Assembly (NCBI GenBank): GCA_023374045.1
Contig: CM041776.1
Location: 278,110,039 to 278,174,038 of the forward strand
Origin: Limonium bicolor
Taxonomy: Eukaryota > Streptophyta > Magnoliopsida > Caryophyllales > Plumbaginaceae
DNA: 64,000 nucleotides
Direction: 5' to 3'
Within the stretch, counting starts at the first letter, position 1. Every line of letters starts with the position of its first letter. A program made the position numbers and the translations under genes. Of this stretch, positions 21,569 to 33,521 are shown one piece after another. The notes below the pieces were generated by a model. That model did no database searches. It was not told where the DNA came from and worked only from the letters and a program-made list of their open reading frames with translations.

Positions 21569-22834
21569 ACGCACTACAACAAGAAAAACAGATTTAACTA
21601 CCAATGATTTGCTACCACAAATATATTGGTAGCTACTTTCAAAAATTGCTACTGATTTTTAATGGTACTAACATAGTGGTGTCTATTTTGCTACGACAAC
21701 AACAATGGTAGCTAGATTTTTAAACAGTAGCCAAATCGCTATCGCCTGACAAGACTGCTACCATTAGTAGTAGCTATTTTTGATTTCATCTTGGTTATTT
21801 TTGTAAGAACAATTTAGCTACCAATGTTGGTAGCTAAATTACGGAATAGCTACTGCAAGATGTGGCTAATTCAATCATGGTAGCTATTGTGCCACTATCA
21901 AAGCAGCAGTAGCGAAAAATATTATAACTAGTAGCTAAATTGCTACTAAAAGTTGCTACTACCAAATAGATAAGCTAAGTTAATAAAATTGCTACTAACA
22001 CTCATCACAGTTGCCGTTCTGCTACTGTTTGGGCGTCGGTAGCGAATATTTTTAGCAAGCATAAAATTGTTACTATCTTAATTATGAAATTGCTACCGAC
22101 TAATGATGTTAATGAGATTATGGCTAATATTGTGCTACATATAAAAAATGATAGCTAAATTTTTAAGTGATAGCAAAATTATAATCTCTTTTAATTAAAT
22201 GTGTGATATGTATATAATTCAATTTCAAAATTGCTACTAACAATAATGCTAATAACTTTAGTTGATATTATGCTAGAACAACAAATGAATATGGTATCAA
22301 AATTATTATTTTTATAACTTAAACTTGTGATTACTACATAGTTTGAAATACTAACCTATAGTGCTACTGCCATAGTGGACATATTATCTTTTTATAAAAC
22401 TTTTAAATTTTTTTAATTTTTTCAATATAGTATGCTATCCACATTTTAAAAAAGAACAATAATTAAATAAAAATTGTCTAATTCGTGAAAAAATAATTAA
22501 ACTATATACTACTACTAGAATTTATTTTATCATATATGATATACCTAACATAATATATTTTTGATATTATAATATTTTTAAGTCTCAAAGTATCACACAT
22601 ATTAATACATTATAAAATAGGGTAAAAGTATTAATTATTTAAATTAGTAAATATGTTGATTAAAATTTACAAATAATATAAAAATAGTAGTAATAATAAT
22701 TTAAATAGTTAAGTGTATATATATATGTGTGTGTTTTATCTATATTTAATTTAATACAATTTTTATTACTATATGATACTTTATTTACAAAAGCCACATA
22801 AACTAATAAAACATAAAAAAAACTAAAACTAATA

Positions 22835-23065
22835 CTCCCTCCGTTCAACAATATATGTCATTTTAGAAACTTGCACACTTATTAAGAAAAGTAGAAAAAA
22901 GACGCATGTACCCCTACTTTTTACTTTTCCATTTAGATAATATTTATTTTTGTGTTGAATAGTAAGGTTAAAAGGGGGAAAAGTGTGTCAAAAAATTAGA
23001 ATGACAGATATTGTTGATCAAAAAACAATCCTAAAACGACAGATATTAATTACGGAGGGAGGGAG
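22835..23065. mobile_element. Stowaway-type MITE
   Basis: Ends 'ctccctccgttcaac' and 'ttacggagggagggag' are inverted and flanked by TA (22833-22834, 23066-23067). 'atatatgtcattttag' pairs with 'ctaaaacgacagatatt'. This is a Tc1/mariner-derived MITE nested in the CACTA element. Confidence 0.85.
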
Positions 23066-23454
23066 TAACAATTTAAATTAGTTGACGTGTAGGTTAAAAT
23101 TTGCAAAGGAAGTTGAATATATATAATATGTGTGTGTATAAATTTATAAAATGTTAAAAGTATACAAAATTATAATAAAACGTACATAAATATACGATAT
23201 ATTAATGTTTTAAATTTACAAAACAACACACAAATTAATAGGATTTTGAAAAATAGTAAAGTTAAAACAATTTAAATTAGTTAAGATTATACAATAATAT
23301 ACATCTATTAAAATTTATAAAAATATTATATTATACAATTTACAAAAACAAAATCAATTATTTAAAGTTTAAATTTTCATGTAATGATGTATATTATATT
23401 AGTATTTGTAACACTATATAATAAGACTTAATTATATAATAAGTAACTTTACAT

Positions 23455-23730
23455 TAGTGGACCGGTACCCTAGTGGGCGGTGCCTTTAGTTATTAGTATA
23501 ATAAGTTAGTGGTAGTGGGCTTGTATTATTTACATGTTAGGCCCAGTTCCATTGTAATGTCTAGAACATTCTAGGAACCTCTAGAATGTTCTCTATGTAA
23601 CCCCTAGAATGTTCTATGTAACCCCTATAAATAACCCACCTACTGGTATGGAAATATACACAAGTTCTCTCAATTACATTAAGACATCAAACCTCACAAT
23701 GTCCGGTTACCATGTTCAAATATTTAACTA
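23455..23730 (+). repeat. Copia 5' LTR
   Basis: Begins 'tagtggaccggtaccc' and ends 'caaatatttaacta'. It contains three tandem 'ctagaatgttct(atg)taac' units (about 23560-23625) and a TATA-like 'ccctataaataaccc' at 23624-23638. Confidence 0.92.
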
Positions 23731-23745
23731 TGGTATCAAGAGCCA
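23731..23745 (+). other. Copia primer-binding site
   Basis: 'tggtatcaagagcc' directly follows the LTR and is complementary to the 3' end of initiator tRNA-Met except one extra base compared with the usual 'tggtatcagagc'. Confidence 0.9.
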
Positions 23746-24241
23746 TATTTCCATTCTGTTCGTCTTCCTCGCTCTTTGCTTCTGTTTCAAAATCTTCTTC
23801 AAATTTTTCTTTCCTTGAAGTCACCCACATCACGCGCAGTATTCCTTTCTACTCCCCTGTTCGCTTCTTCCTCTGCCTGCACACTCGAAGAGAGAGATAA
23901 AAACCTACCCCACGCTCACAGCGAGATGAAGAAAAAGGAAAAGAGGGGCAAATCATGTCGGACGAACACGTCCTCGCTTCTTTCTCCTCCCCTGTTCGTT
24001 TGATCACTTTTACAAACGGGCTACTATTTTTAGTGATCCTCCAAAAAAAAACAAAAAAAATCTACAAATAGCGAAGTTCATCACTTGCTTTTTTAAGCAA
24101 ACTCCGGCCGTACTAAGTACTGTATTCCGTTTTTCCTCACACTCGTTGACGGTTTCTTTTTGTATGTCTTGAGTTTACTCATTTTACCCCGTCATAGTCT
24201 TTCCCTCCCTTCCCTTCATCTTCTCTCTTCGTTTTTCCTCG

Positions 24242-27200
24242 ATGGATGATGAAACTGTGCTCTCATCCTCTAATAACAGTGCGAAAACATGATGCCAGGA
24301 GGAGAAATCGGATCCGGAAAACAGATCAGCAACCGTCGTTTTCAACACCTACAAAACATACAAATATCATCCCAGTCAGTTGTTTCGGCAGCCACCAATC
24401 TTATAAAATTAAAAAACAGAAAACTTCCGCATTGGCAAGGTATCATCACAACTTTCTAAGAGGCAATGATCTTTATAAATTCGTTGATGGTTCTTACCCT
24501 TGTCCTGAGGCTGCTATTAACGGTGAGATAAACAAGGAATATCTAAAATGGATTCAGATGGATCAATTAGTACTCACTGTCATTTTCGCTTCAGTAAGTG
24601 AAAATATTATCGGTCAGATAGTTGGTATGAAAACAGCATCCCAAGCCTGGACGTATTTGCACCAAAACCTTTGCCTCCCAAACAAACGCCCAAGTTGGAC
24701 ATCTGTTGTGTCAATAAGCTCTATCTCTAAGCAATCTACAGAATTTGTTGACCTCATACTACAATCGAGCTCAAGCCTTGGTAGATTCCCTTTCTCTAAC
24801 TGGTCATTTAGTCTCTCACAGAGAATTCCAAGCTACATCTCTAAATGGTTTATCTTCTGAGTACAGTGCCTTGGTTTCTAACATTCTCACAAGGACAGAA
24901 CCCTACCCTCCCTCAACTATATCACTTTCTTCTCTCTCAAGAAGGCTGGTTACAGAAACAACAAGCTCAAGCAACTACAATTTCAGTTAATGCTACATCA
25001 CACACTCCTACAGTAGGCACTGGAAGAGGAAAATCATTTTACAATAACAGAGGACGTAACAGTAGAGGAAGGGGCAGGGGATCTTCTTCATCTTATCAAA
25101 CCAAACAAACAGACTTCTCTGGAAAACCTGATACCAGACCACAATGTCAAATTTGTCGTAAAAGAGGCTATGAAGCCAATGCTTGCTACCATCGCTACAA
25201 CTACTCTTATCAGCCCCGCCCACCCTCCACTATGACAGCTAATGCTACTGGAACTAACCCTACTATGGAGTGGATGCCAGACACAGCGGCATCCCACCAT
25301 TTTGCGGGAGATTTTTCTAAACTTAACATCAGTGCCTCTGATTATTCAGGTACGGACACGGTCTCCTTGGGGATGGCTCTACTCTGGGCATTCAACACCA
25401 GGGTAATGGCTGAAGTGAAAATCATTTATCCTAAAGAATATCATGCATGTCCCTAAGTTACACAAACAGTTGGTTTCTGTAAGCAAGTTTTGTAAGGATA
25501 ATGGAACATTTTTTGAGTTTCATCATGATTATTTTTTACTAAAGGACTCTCAAACTCAGGAAGTTCTTCTCAAAGGGACAGCTAAAGATGGAGTTTATAC
25601 ATTTCCTCCTCCTCTCAAGACTCATCAACTTCACTACACCACCAAGGCACCCTCAAGCATCTGGCACGCTCGACTTGGACATCCTAGCACTACTATCACA
25701 AGATAGATGATTAGAAATTTTCAGTTACCCATTTCTAGTTTTGTTAGTAGTGAACTATGTACAGCCTGCTGTCAGGGAAAGTTTCATGCTCTTCCTCACT
25801 TTCCTTCAGATTCTGTTTCATCTAAGGCTTTTGAATTGATGTTTGTGGACCTATGGGGACCAGCTTATTGCACTTCAGTTGATGGATTTCACTATTTCAT
25901 GCTAATTGTTGATGATTTTACACGGTATATGTGGATTTATCCATTAAAAAGAAAATCTGACGTTGCTCTAATATTTCCTATCTTTTGTAAAATGGTACAC
26001 ACCCAATACAATACAACTATTAAAAAGGTTCAGACAGACAGAGGAGGTGAATTTAGGGCTTTAGAAAATTCCTTCAGAATATGGGTATCACTCATAGACT
26101 CACTTGTGCTCACTCTCATCAACAGAATGGCTCTGTAGAGAGTAAAATTAGGTTTGTCGTGGATAGAGGACTTTGTCTTTTATCTCAGACTGCTCTTCCT
26201 ATGGAGTTTTGGACTTTTGCTTTCAAAACTGCAGTCTACCTAATGAATCGCACTCCCACTAAGGCCATTGACTTCTCAACACCATTTTTTAAACTTAACA
26301 ATAAACAATCCCCATACAATCATCTTAAAGTTTTTGGATGCAGTTGCTGGCCTAATCTACGGCCTTACAATACCCACAAATTATCCCTCAGATCCACTGA
26401 ATGTCTTTTTCTTGGGTATTCTGAAAATTCTACAGGGTATATCTGTCTTGATCCTGTTAAAAATCGCTATTACATTTCACGGGACGTTATGTTTCAAGAG
26501 ACTGTTTTTCCCTATGCATCCTTAACTCCAAAACAATCTTCTCCATCTACTACATCAATTTCTAATTTCTTGTTGCCTCTGTCTAACCTTGTTGCACATA
26601 CTCAGGAACCACATCCAAACTCACCAGTCTACTACACCACCTCTCAACCTACTTCTACTAGCCCTATCTCACCCACACATAACCCTCAATCTGAATCCCA
26701 ATCTTCATCTCCTATACATGGTCAAACTCCTAACCCTTCTGCTCAAACTACACCTTCCATACAAAACTGCTCTCCAGGTCCCATTCCCACTTTACCCACA
26801 CAAACTCCTCAATCAGAATCTTCATCAAATTCTTCATCCTCACCTTCACGTTCTTCTCCATCAGAATCTCCCTCCAATTCTTTACCCTCACCTGTATCCA
26901 TACGCCCTATGGTTACTCGTGCCAAAGCAAACAATCTAAAACCTAAAATCAGAACAGATGGGACCATTCCATGGCTTAACCACACAACATCACAAACCTG
27001 TTCCAGACAACCCAACTTTCAGCCAAGCAAAAAAATATCCAGAATGGCAAGCAGCCATGAATGCAGAATATCAGGCATTAACTAAAAATAACACATGGGA
27101 ACTTGTTCCCTATCAGACACACATGAATATTCTAGGCACAAAATGGATATTAAAAAAAAACAAAAGACATGCTGATGGAACTTTGGAAAGAAGAAAAGCC

Positions 27201-28454
27201 CGTCTTGTGGCCCAAGGATTTGGTCAAACTCATGGCATTGACTATTCAGAAACCTTCAGTCCAGTAGTAAAAGTCTCGACTATAAGAACTGTTCTCGCTA
27301 TTGCTACTGCCAGAAATTGGCCTATTCATCAACTAGACGTGGACAATGCTTTTCTACACACGGTCATATTGAAGAAGAAGTCTACATCAAACAACCTGCA
27401 GGGTTTGTTGATACTACCTTTCCTAATCATGTCTGTCGGCTAAAGAAGGCTCTATATGGATTGAAACAATCTCCTAGAGCATGGTTCTCTCGACTTAGTT
27501 CATACCTTTTACATATTGGTTTCAATGCATCTCAATCTGATCCCTCTCTATTCACATACATACACGGCTCAGACATGGTGTATCTACTTATATATGTAGA
27601 TGATATCATTGTTACTGCCTCTAACCTTAATCTCATTCACAAACTCACATCTTGTCTAGCTCTCGAGTTTCCCCTTAAACTCCTAGGAAATCTATCTTTC
27701 TTTCTTGGGGTCACTGTAACCCGAAACCATTCAGGACTCACCATCACTCAAAGTCATTATATTCAGGACCTGTTACAGCGCACAAACATGCAAAATTCCA
27801 AACCAGTTGCTACACCCATGATTGACTCAACCTCTCTCGACACATCTGACTCTCCACCACATCACGACATTCACAATTTCAGAAGCATTATCGGCAGTTT
27901 GCAATATTTGGCCTTTACACGGCCAGATATAAGTTACGCAGTCAACAAAATAAGTCAAATATGCATGCTCCCAAAGAAATTCATTGGACTGCGGCAAAAC
28001 GAATTCTTTGTTACCTAAAAGCCACTAAATTTAGGGCTTTTCTGCTTTTCCCCGCGCAACCCCTTGGTGATCTGAGTATTTACTCGGACGCGGATTGGGC
28101 AGGCTCCATCTCCGATCGATGCGCACGACGGGCTTCCTCATCTTTCTCGGTGGAAGTCTTGTGTCTTGGAGCTCCAGGAAGCAACGAACGGTGGCCAGAT
28201 CCTCAACAGAAGCCAAGTTCAAGTCCCTGGCCACGGCTACAACAGAAGCATTATGGATTCAGAAACTCTTGACAGAGCTTGGTATAAAATTGAAACATAA
28301 TCCAGTTTTACGGTGCGACAATATAGGCGCTACATACCTCGCTTCGAATCCAGTGTTTCATAGTCGTGCAAAGCATATCGCCGTGGACTACTTCTTTGTC
28401 CGAGAACGCATTCGAAATCGAAGCTTGAAGGTGGAGTTTCTTCCCGACGAATGA
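24242..28454 (+). pseudogene. Copia gag-pol polyprotein, multiply frameshifted
   Basis: First ATG at 24242 (MDDETVLSSSNNS) runs only 16 codons. Then in order: gag (UBN2-like, 'NDLYKFVDGSYPCPEAAI', 24466-24700); a zinc knuckle 'CQICRKRGYEANACYHR' in which the usual His is Tyr (25144); protease 'WMPDTAASHHF' with DTA in place of the active-site DTG (25270); the pre-integrase 'WHARLGHPS' (25663); an in-frame stop at 25704; the integrase core with Asp in 'FVDLWG' and 'TDRGGEF' and Glu in 'NGSVESK'; reverse transcriptase from 'NTWELVP' to 'YVDDIIV' (27080-27615), broken before 'EEEVYIKQP'; RNase H 'YSDADWAGS' and 'RSSTEAKF' (28080-28230), ending at 28454. The lost protease glycine and zinc ligand mean it was defective even apart from the frameshifts. 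Confidence 0.93.
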
Positions 28455-28555
28455 TCAAATTGCAGATGCTCTAACAAAACCCTAAATCGGAAGACATGTG
28501 TTTCTCTGCGTTCTCAAATGTCTCTTGTTGAGACTAATTTGGGAACGAGGGGGGA

Positions 28556-28832
28556 TAGTGGACCGGTACCCTAGTGGGCCGGTGCCTTTAGTTATTAGTA
28601 TAATAAGTTAGTGGTTAGTGGGCTTGTATTATTTACATGTTAGGCCCAGTTCCATTGTAATGTCTAGAATATTCTAGGTAACCTCTAGAATGTTCTATGT
28701 AACCCCTAGAATGTTCTATGTAACCCCTATAAATAACCACCTACTGGTATGGAAATATACACAAGTTCTCTCAATTACATTAAGACATCAAACCTCACAA
28801 TGTCCGGTTACCATGTTCAAATATTCTAACTA
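28556..28832 (+). repeat. Copia 3' LTR
   Basis: Starts 'tagtggaccggtacccta' after the purine tract at 28543-28555 and ends 'caaatattctaacta'; near-identical to the 5' LTR. Confidence 0.92.
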
Positions 28833-29127
28833 TACATAATATATTATCTTTTTTGTATAATTTCTAACATTTCAAAGATTTTTAAAGATATATATGTATA
28901 TTTTTTAATTTTTAATAATTTTAAGTCAATAATATACTTAAATTTTTATTAGCTTTACTATTTTGGTCGCATTAAATTAATTTGTTATATTATATAATCG
29001 GCCATATATCTATTTTATTAATTTTAATATATCCCTGGTTTGATCATGTCTGGACAAAAACTTCCATTTATATTTACAGTATCAAGCATTCAATATATAC
29101 ACGTAGTTTCTATATATGATGTGAATA

Positions 29128-29220
29128 ACTATCATGGCACAATGGTTAAGACATTCTATATTCATTCCAGACATCGGGGGATCGATTCGTGCTCTATGCA
29201 CATTTTAACACACTAGTTTG
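29128..29220 (+). other. tRNA-like segment in CACTA subterminal DNA
   Basis: 'atggcacaatggttaagac' resembles an A box and 'ggggatcgattcgtgc' a B box, spaced about 30 bp. No cloverleaf could be drawn by eye and no poly(A) or target duplication was seen. It may be an old SINE piece captured by the element. Confidence 0.3.
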
Positions 29221-29436
29221 AATTAAATATGTCATTGGTTACTGATGTACTAGTAACGATTTCGCAACTGTTATACTCGAAGCTATTTTGCTACTGTTAC
29301 ACTAGTAGCCATTTGGCTACTACATTCTAAAACGGTAGCAATATCTAGATATAGGAAAAGTAGTAGCGAGGCCAAAGCGAAATAGCTACCGCATTCCAAA
29401 ACGGTAGCTATTTTTAATTTAGCCACTAGGACCTTT

Positions 29437-29533
29437 GCTACCACTGTATATCAGTAGCTAAATCATAAAATGCGGCAGCCCGTTGTGTTTAGATACCAAA
29501 CTGATGATTTAGCTACTGATATACAGTGGTAGC
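29437..29533. repeat. perfect 30-bp inverted repeat near the CACTA end
   Basis: Arms 29437-29466 and 29504-29533 are perfect complements with a 37-bp loop and consist of 'gctaccactgtatatcag'-type subterminal motifs. They end 23 bp from the terminus and could form a hairpin in RNA or DNA. Confidence 0.9.
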
Positions 29534-29559
29534 TAAATCTGATTTTTCTTGTAGTGACG

Positions 29560-30967
29560 TAACATTGTATGGTTTTGTGTTTTTTATGACATTAGGACCT
29601 TCCGGGCATTTAATTAAAAGATGAGGATAAAGTGGTCTTTCTTCCTCTACTATTTTAGTAAGTAAATAAACATTGCTCTCCCCTTCAACAGTTTTGAGCG
29701 CTCTCCTCCTTCTTGTTTCCTTGGGTTACTTCTGATTTCTGGTGTGATTGTTGCTGCGTGTTGGTCTTCTCCTCTGCTGCTGTTTACGTTTTCTTCTGCG
29801 GTGTTTCATTTTCGGTTCATTTTGTGGTGTATTCGAGGGCTGCTCTTTCTCTTGTTGTGCTTTGGTGTTTTCTGATTTTGGGGTTTGAATGTTGCTGAAT
29901 TCAGCGCGGTTTTGCTTCTCATGTGTTCGAACATGTAAGCTCAGACACATGTTTGGACAATGTGATTTTTGTGTTTTCCAACTCTCGGCATGTGTCCAAA
30001 TTTGCAAGGTCGGCCACAAGTTCGAACACTTTGAACTTCTAGATTTATAACTCTCGGCCTTTTGTCCGAACATGCATGTTCGGACAGACCTCTGATTTGG
30101 CACAAATTCTACGTTTGAGCTTCGTTTTGAATTCCGTTTGCGGGGTTGTATTCCCCTATCTGAGTACAAGATTTCTATGATGTTTATATGCATTGTTATG
30201 CATTTATGATCTGTATTTGCGAATCTATGTTTTGGGACCTAGTTACTATGCTTTAGAGCCTTGGATAGTTGGGTCGGACTGTCCCGTGGCATGCTGCACA
30301 TAAATTTCTAGTGTTTATGTTCCTTAGGGTTTCCCTTAAGATGTTTAGTGACTGATGGGTCCAATAGCTGTCTCTACGGCTTCTGATGTGGGATCTATGG
30401 ATTGAAAGGGCATTAGTGTATGTCCTTCTGATGTGTTAGTGGGTTACTAGTGTCCTACCTTGTGATTCTGTTTCTGAAAGTTTGACTGATTATTTGATGT
30501 GTTATTCCATTTTGCTTTAGATTTGTTCAGCTTCTGCCTATCTGATTGCAAACTATTGTTTGCTGCTCTCTGTTTTATATAACTTCTGAATTTTGTTTTG
30601 AGTAGGCTTCCTTGAGGAAGTCTTCTGCTTACTAAGCTAGTTGAGCTCACCCCTTTAACTATGTCATGCAGATTGATCTCTTTAAGAGTTTCTTCTTCTT
30701 CTTTGGAGTTTAGCAAAATTCTGGATTTCATTTGGTGTTCTGCACTTGTACTTATGGCGCTAGACACTCTAACTCTATGTTGCCTTCGAGCCTTTATGTC
30801 GTTATGTATTTCCCTTTGGTATTTAGAATATTGTAAACACTCTTTTCGTTAATGCAAGTAAATCATTTTGGGTTTGAGATCGTATGAGTTAGAGCCTTGC
30901 ATTATTAGGTAATAGATATGCGATGTGTAACGTCCCTAAGTTCTAGGCCGGTTTTGGGGTCGTTACA
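29560..30967 (+). repeat. LTR-like retroelement end (family A, copy 2)
   Basis: Relative of 1-945, better preserved. It runs from an unknown start, through a CT-rich leader-like part (29640-29720) and a dyad array (29924-30086), to 'gatgtgtaacgtccctaag' and 'ttttggggtcgttaca' at 30967. The closing 44 bp are themselves inverted ('tgtaacg...cgttaca'). ORFs in either strand (for example 29726-30193 minus) are Lys/Ser/Asn-rich without domains and are taken as chance. Confidence 0.5.
29924..30086. repeat. tandem dyad array, period about 70 bp (family A)
   Basis: Dyads start at 29924 ('tgttcgaacatg', closing 'catgtttggaca'), 29993 ('tgtccaaatttg', closing 'caagttcgaaca') and 30063. The first two are 36 bp; the third has lost its loop and is a perfect 24-bp palindrome (30063-30086). 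Between units stands 'aactctcggc' (complement gccgagagtt), at 29980 and 30049. The same design recurs at 41078 and 61835. Confidence 0.85.
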
Positions 30968-31230
30968 GCTTCCAGCAGGTGGCAGCTTCTTAATTTCTAA
31001 AATCATCAGGTGTCCACCAAACACCCAAAACCAGCAGTTGATAGCTTCTATAAAATCACGAGCATACAATTTCTCAATTTTCAATAGCAGGACCTAACAA
31101 CAGCCTTTGCTCTTTAAAATCATCAACAGGCGTTCCACCAAACACCAAAACTAACAGCTGACAGTTTCTACAAAACCATCAGCAGACAACTTCTCAATAG
31201 CTAGCAGTAGGACCCAACAACAGCCCCCAG
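30968..31230. repeat. imperfect tandem duplication, unit about 120 bp
   Basis: 30988-31106 and 31107-31230 share 'aaaatcatca', 'ccaccaaacacc', 'cagctgacag' and 'ggacccaacaacagcc' in the same order. Short 'cagcag' motifs run through both. Probably a repeat-derived segment; no coding. Confidence 0.6.
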
Positions 31231-32556
31231 CAGCTGTCCCCAAACGAACCCTATAAGCGCGGAACTAACAGTAACAATTTTCTCATGTTTTCTCTCCTCT
31301 ACAAGAGCTCTGTCTCTTCTAATCCTATGACGAGAGATCTATCTCTCCTTCAACGAGATCACTGTATTCCTCTCTTTCTCAATGTCTTAAGGGCTATAGT
31401 TTATTCTTCTTTCTTCTCTCTGTAGTTACTGTGGCTTCTTTCTCTAATGGATTTTATCTTCTCTATTTACTCTCTTTTTCCTTCAGTTTTTGGGTTCCTT
31501 TTTATCAAAACATCTATCTTCACATGTTATAGTCTTAAAAAATTGTCTTGGTAATATCAGTTCAAAGAATCAGCCATGCAATGGTTATGGGGATGTTCAA
31601 AAGGAGCGACCGAATTACCCAAAGAGATTTCTTTTGTCAAGCCAATAGTAATGTTATCGGTATTTGGTAACGTGACTTCGTTTGTTGATCTCACCCCAGT
31701 TTCAAGAGGAAGATGGCATATGAATTTTCTGGGGGTTTCAGATCTTTGGATGTTGCTGAATGCAACCGATGGTCTCATCATGTGGCAACGTGTAGGTTTG
31801 GAGCTATCGATTTTGTCGATCAATCAGTTGGTTGTATTAACAGAGGTAGGCGCAAGTTAGTGGGCTGGTTTTGTAGAACATCTTGATACACCGAAGAGAG
31901 AAGATGCTTCATCAAAGCAAAAGATCCTGATTGGAGTAGATAGCCTTCACTTGCTTGGATTGAAGCATTTCATGCATAGTAGACGAACTGGTGGTTGACG
32001 GGAGATACTCCTCTCATGGTAGTTGACAAATTGGTGGAGGAGAAAAAAATATGATCAACAAGCAGATAATACATCTGCCCAACAAGAAGGTAGATGAATT
32101 GGTGGAACAATATGTTCTTGAAGCTTCTTTTGTAAGCTTATCTTATAAGGTGGTCATTTTTCGTCTCTTTTTTGCATGTGCGAGAAGTTTTGAGATGTGA
32201 AATTAGTGTCAATGTGAAGTTTGCTATACTTATGTTTTTAATATGATTACTAGATGCTTGCTACTTCGCTATGGTTTGGTTTTTGAACATTTGATGGTGG
32301 TAGATTTGTAGCTTTTTTTTTGTATGCTTGTCAGAGTCAGCCTAGATTTCTAGATGATGGAGGATTGATTCCTCGTCGGTTGGTGAAGACTGGAAAAGCA
32401 GTTCAAGCTTCCACGACCACTTTATGTTTAGTCTGTTCTAAAGCTACTCATGTAACATCACATGTAGATTCAGTTTCAAATTGTAGTAGTATTGTTTAGG
32501 CTTAGTTGAAATCTAGTTTGCGAGCAAAGTTTATGTAAGCAATCTTATGGTTCATT
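31231..32556. other. unresolved stretch, no gene recognised
   Basis: CT-rich, leader-like DNA (31270-31500) is followed by an open frame at 31576-31860 on the plus strand (94 codons, beginning MQWLWGCSKGATELPKEI) with no recognised domain; neighbouring frames are equally open for short spans. The layout (leader, short ORF, then a LINE-like tail at 32570) could be a decayed retroposon. I cannot support a function. Confidence 0.3.
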
Positions 32557-32569
32557 AAGGTAATGATAT

Positions 32570-32890
32570 CTGTCATGTAGTGCATTCGTAGGAATGTATC
32601 TCTACGAGAGTATTTGTAGTAGGTTATGTAAGTCATTTCTAGTATGATTATGGGTGAGTTGTGAAACTGTTTTATGTTTACACATTTTGTTGCGAGCAAG
32701 CTGTTGTTCCTTTTTTCTTACATAATTGGTTTATAGATTGTAATCGGATGTGGTGGGTACCCTTTTTCCCCATAAAATTTTTCCCACCGGGTTTTTTCTA
32801 GAGAGATTTTAATGAGACCCGAGCATAACTTATCCATCTGGTTCTCCACCATCACATAATGAATGGTTTATGCCCATTTATAAAAAAAAT
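32570..32890 (+). mobile_element. 5'-truncated LINE/SINE-type retroposon, 321 bp
   Basis: A perfect 13-bp direct repeat 'aaggtaatgatat' flanks it (32557-32569 and 32891-32903), and the body ends in 'ataaaaaaaat'. The 3' part 'ccataaaatttttcccaccg' and 'attttaatgagaccc' resembles plant retroposon tails. No ORF. Confidence 0.75.
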
Positions 32891-32903
32891 AAGGTAATGA
32901 TAT

Positions 32904-33521
32904 AGATGAGGCTTTTTCTTTGAATTAAAAAAGATTGTAAGTGTGGAACTATTATTTATTTGAGAGTTAAAGTTTTCATCCTTATTGAAACATTAACATC
33001 AAAACTAAACAAGCATGAGATTATTTTCAATCATTTTCTGCTGTGTGTGGTGTCCGTTGCTATCGACAGTGATATGTAAGCCTATTATCCTCTCAAAAAA
33101 AAACTTTTACTCCAACCATACAACCCTGTAGTTTTTTGCAGTCCAATCATAGAAATCTCCCGTCACTTGACGCATATTCGTATTTCTCTAGTCACTATCC
33201 TTTGGAAAAGTGACTAATCAATTCAATTGGGCATATCGAAGTTTTCATGGGTTGATTCCTTTCCGTTTTGTCCATTATATTCCTGCTTTAAAGCTTATCT
33301 TTGACGTGCTAGTTCAATATATCTTTCTTTTTTTAAATAAACTTCAATTTATCATTCTTGTCTTATTGTGCTCTCACGCCTCATGATATAACGTGACGTT
33401 ATATTTCCCCCAATCTTCCAGTCGAAGGAGATTGAGCAACCCAGGCGGATCGGGCCCCCTTCAAATTTTCTTGCAAAAAACCACTATGAGCCCAGTAGGC
33501 GATGTTCGGTTTGGGGGATAG
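32904..33521. other. no gene recognised
   Basis: AT-rich flank without repeats, RNA genes or ORFs that I can support. Confidence 0.4.

Larger units (their letters stand above)
23455..28832 (+). mobile_element. complete Copia LTR retrotransposon (decayed coding)
   Basis: 5,378 bp with LTRs of 276 and 277 bp that differ only at scattered sites (for example 'gtgggcggtg' against 'gtgggccggtg'). The 5-bp duplication 'tacat' is perfect (23450-23454, 28833-28837). A tRNA-Met-type primer site follows the 5' LTR, and a purine tract 'aacgagggggga' precedes the 3' LTR. Domain order is gag, protease, integrase, reverse transcriptase, RNase H, that is, Copia. The LTRs look younger than the coding region, which carries many frame changes; copying by a related active element in trans would explain this. 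It sits inside the CACTA element, so it is younger than that insertion. Confidence 0.95.
21572..29556. mobile_element. CACTA (En/Spm-type) transposon, non-autonomous, with nested insertions
   Basis: Left end 'cactacaacaagaaaaacag' and right end 'ctgatttttcttgtagtg' are inverted; the 3-bp duplication 'acg' (21569-21571 and 29557-29559) is perfect. Subterminal DNA on both sides is full of short direct and inverted copies of 'tggtagcta' (21590-22160 and 29250-29545), the binding-site-like pattern of CACTA elements. Without the Copia (23455-28832) and Stowaway (22835-23065) insertions it is about 2.4 kb. No TNPA- or TNPD-like coding was seen, so movement would need an autonomous relative. Confidence 0.92.

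Noticed and set aside
29128..29220. functional tRNA gene
   Set aside because: Only A- and B-box-like strings; no acceptor or anticodon stem could be paired.
31576..31860. 94-codon ORF as a host gene
   Set aside because: No domain, no clear promoter or splice partner, and equally open neighbouring frames.
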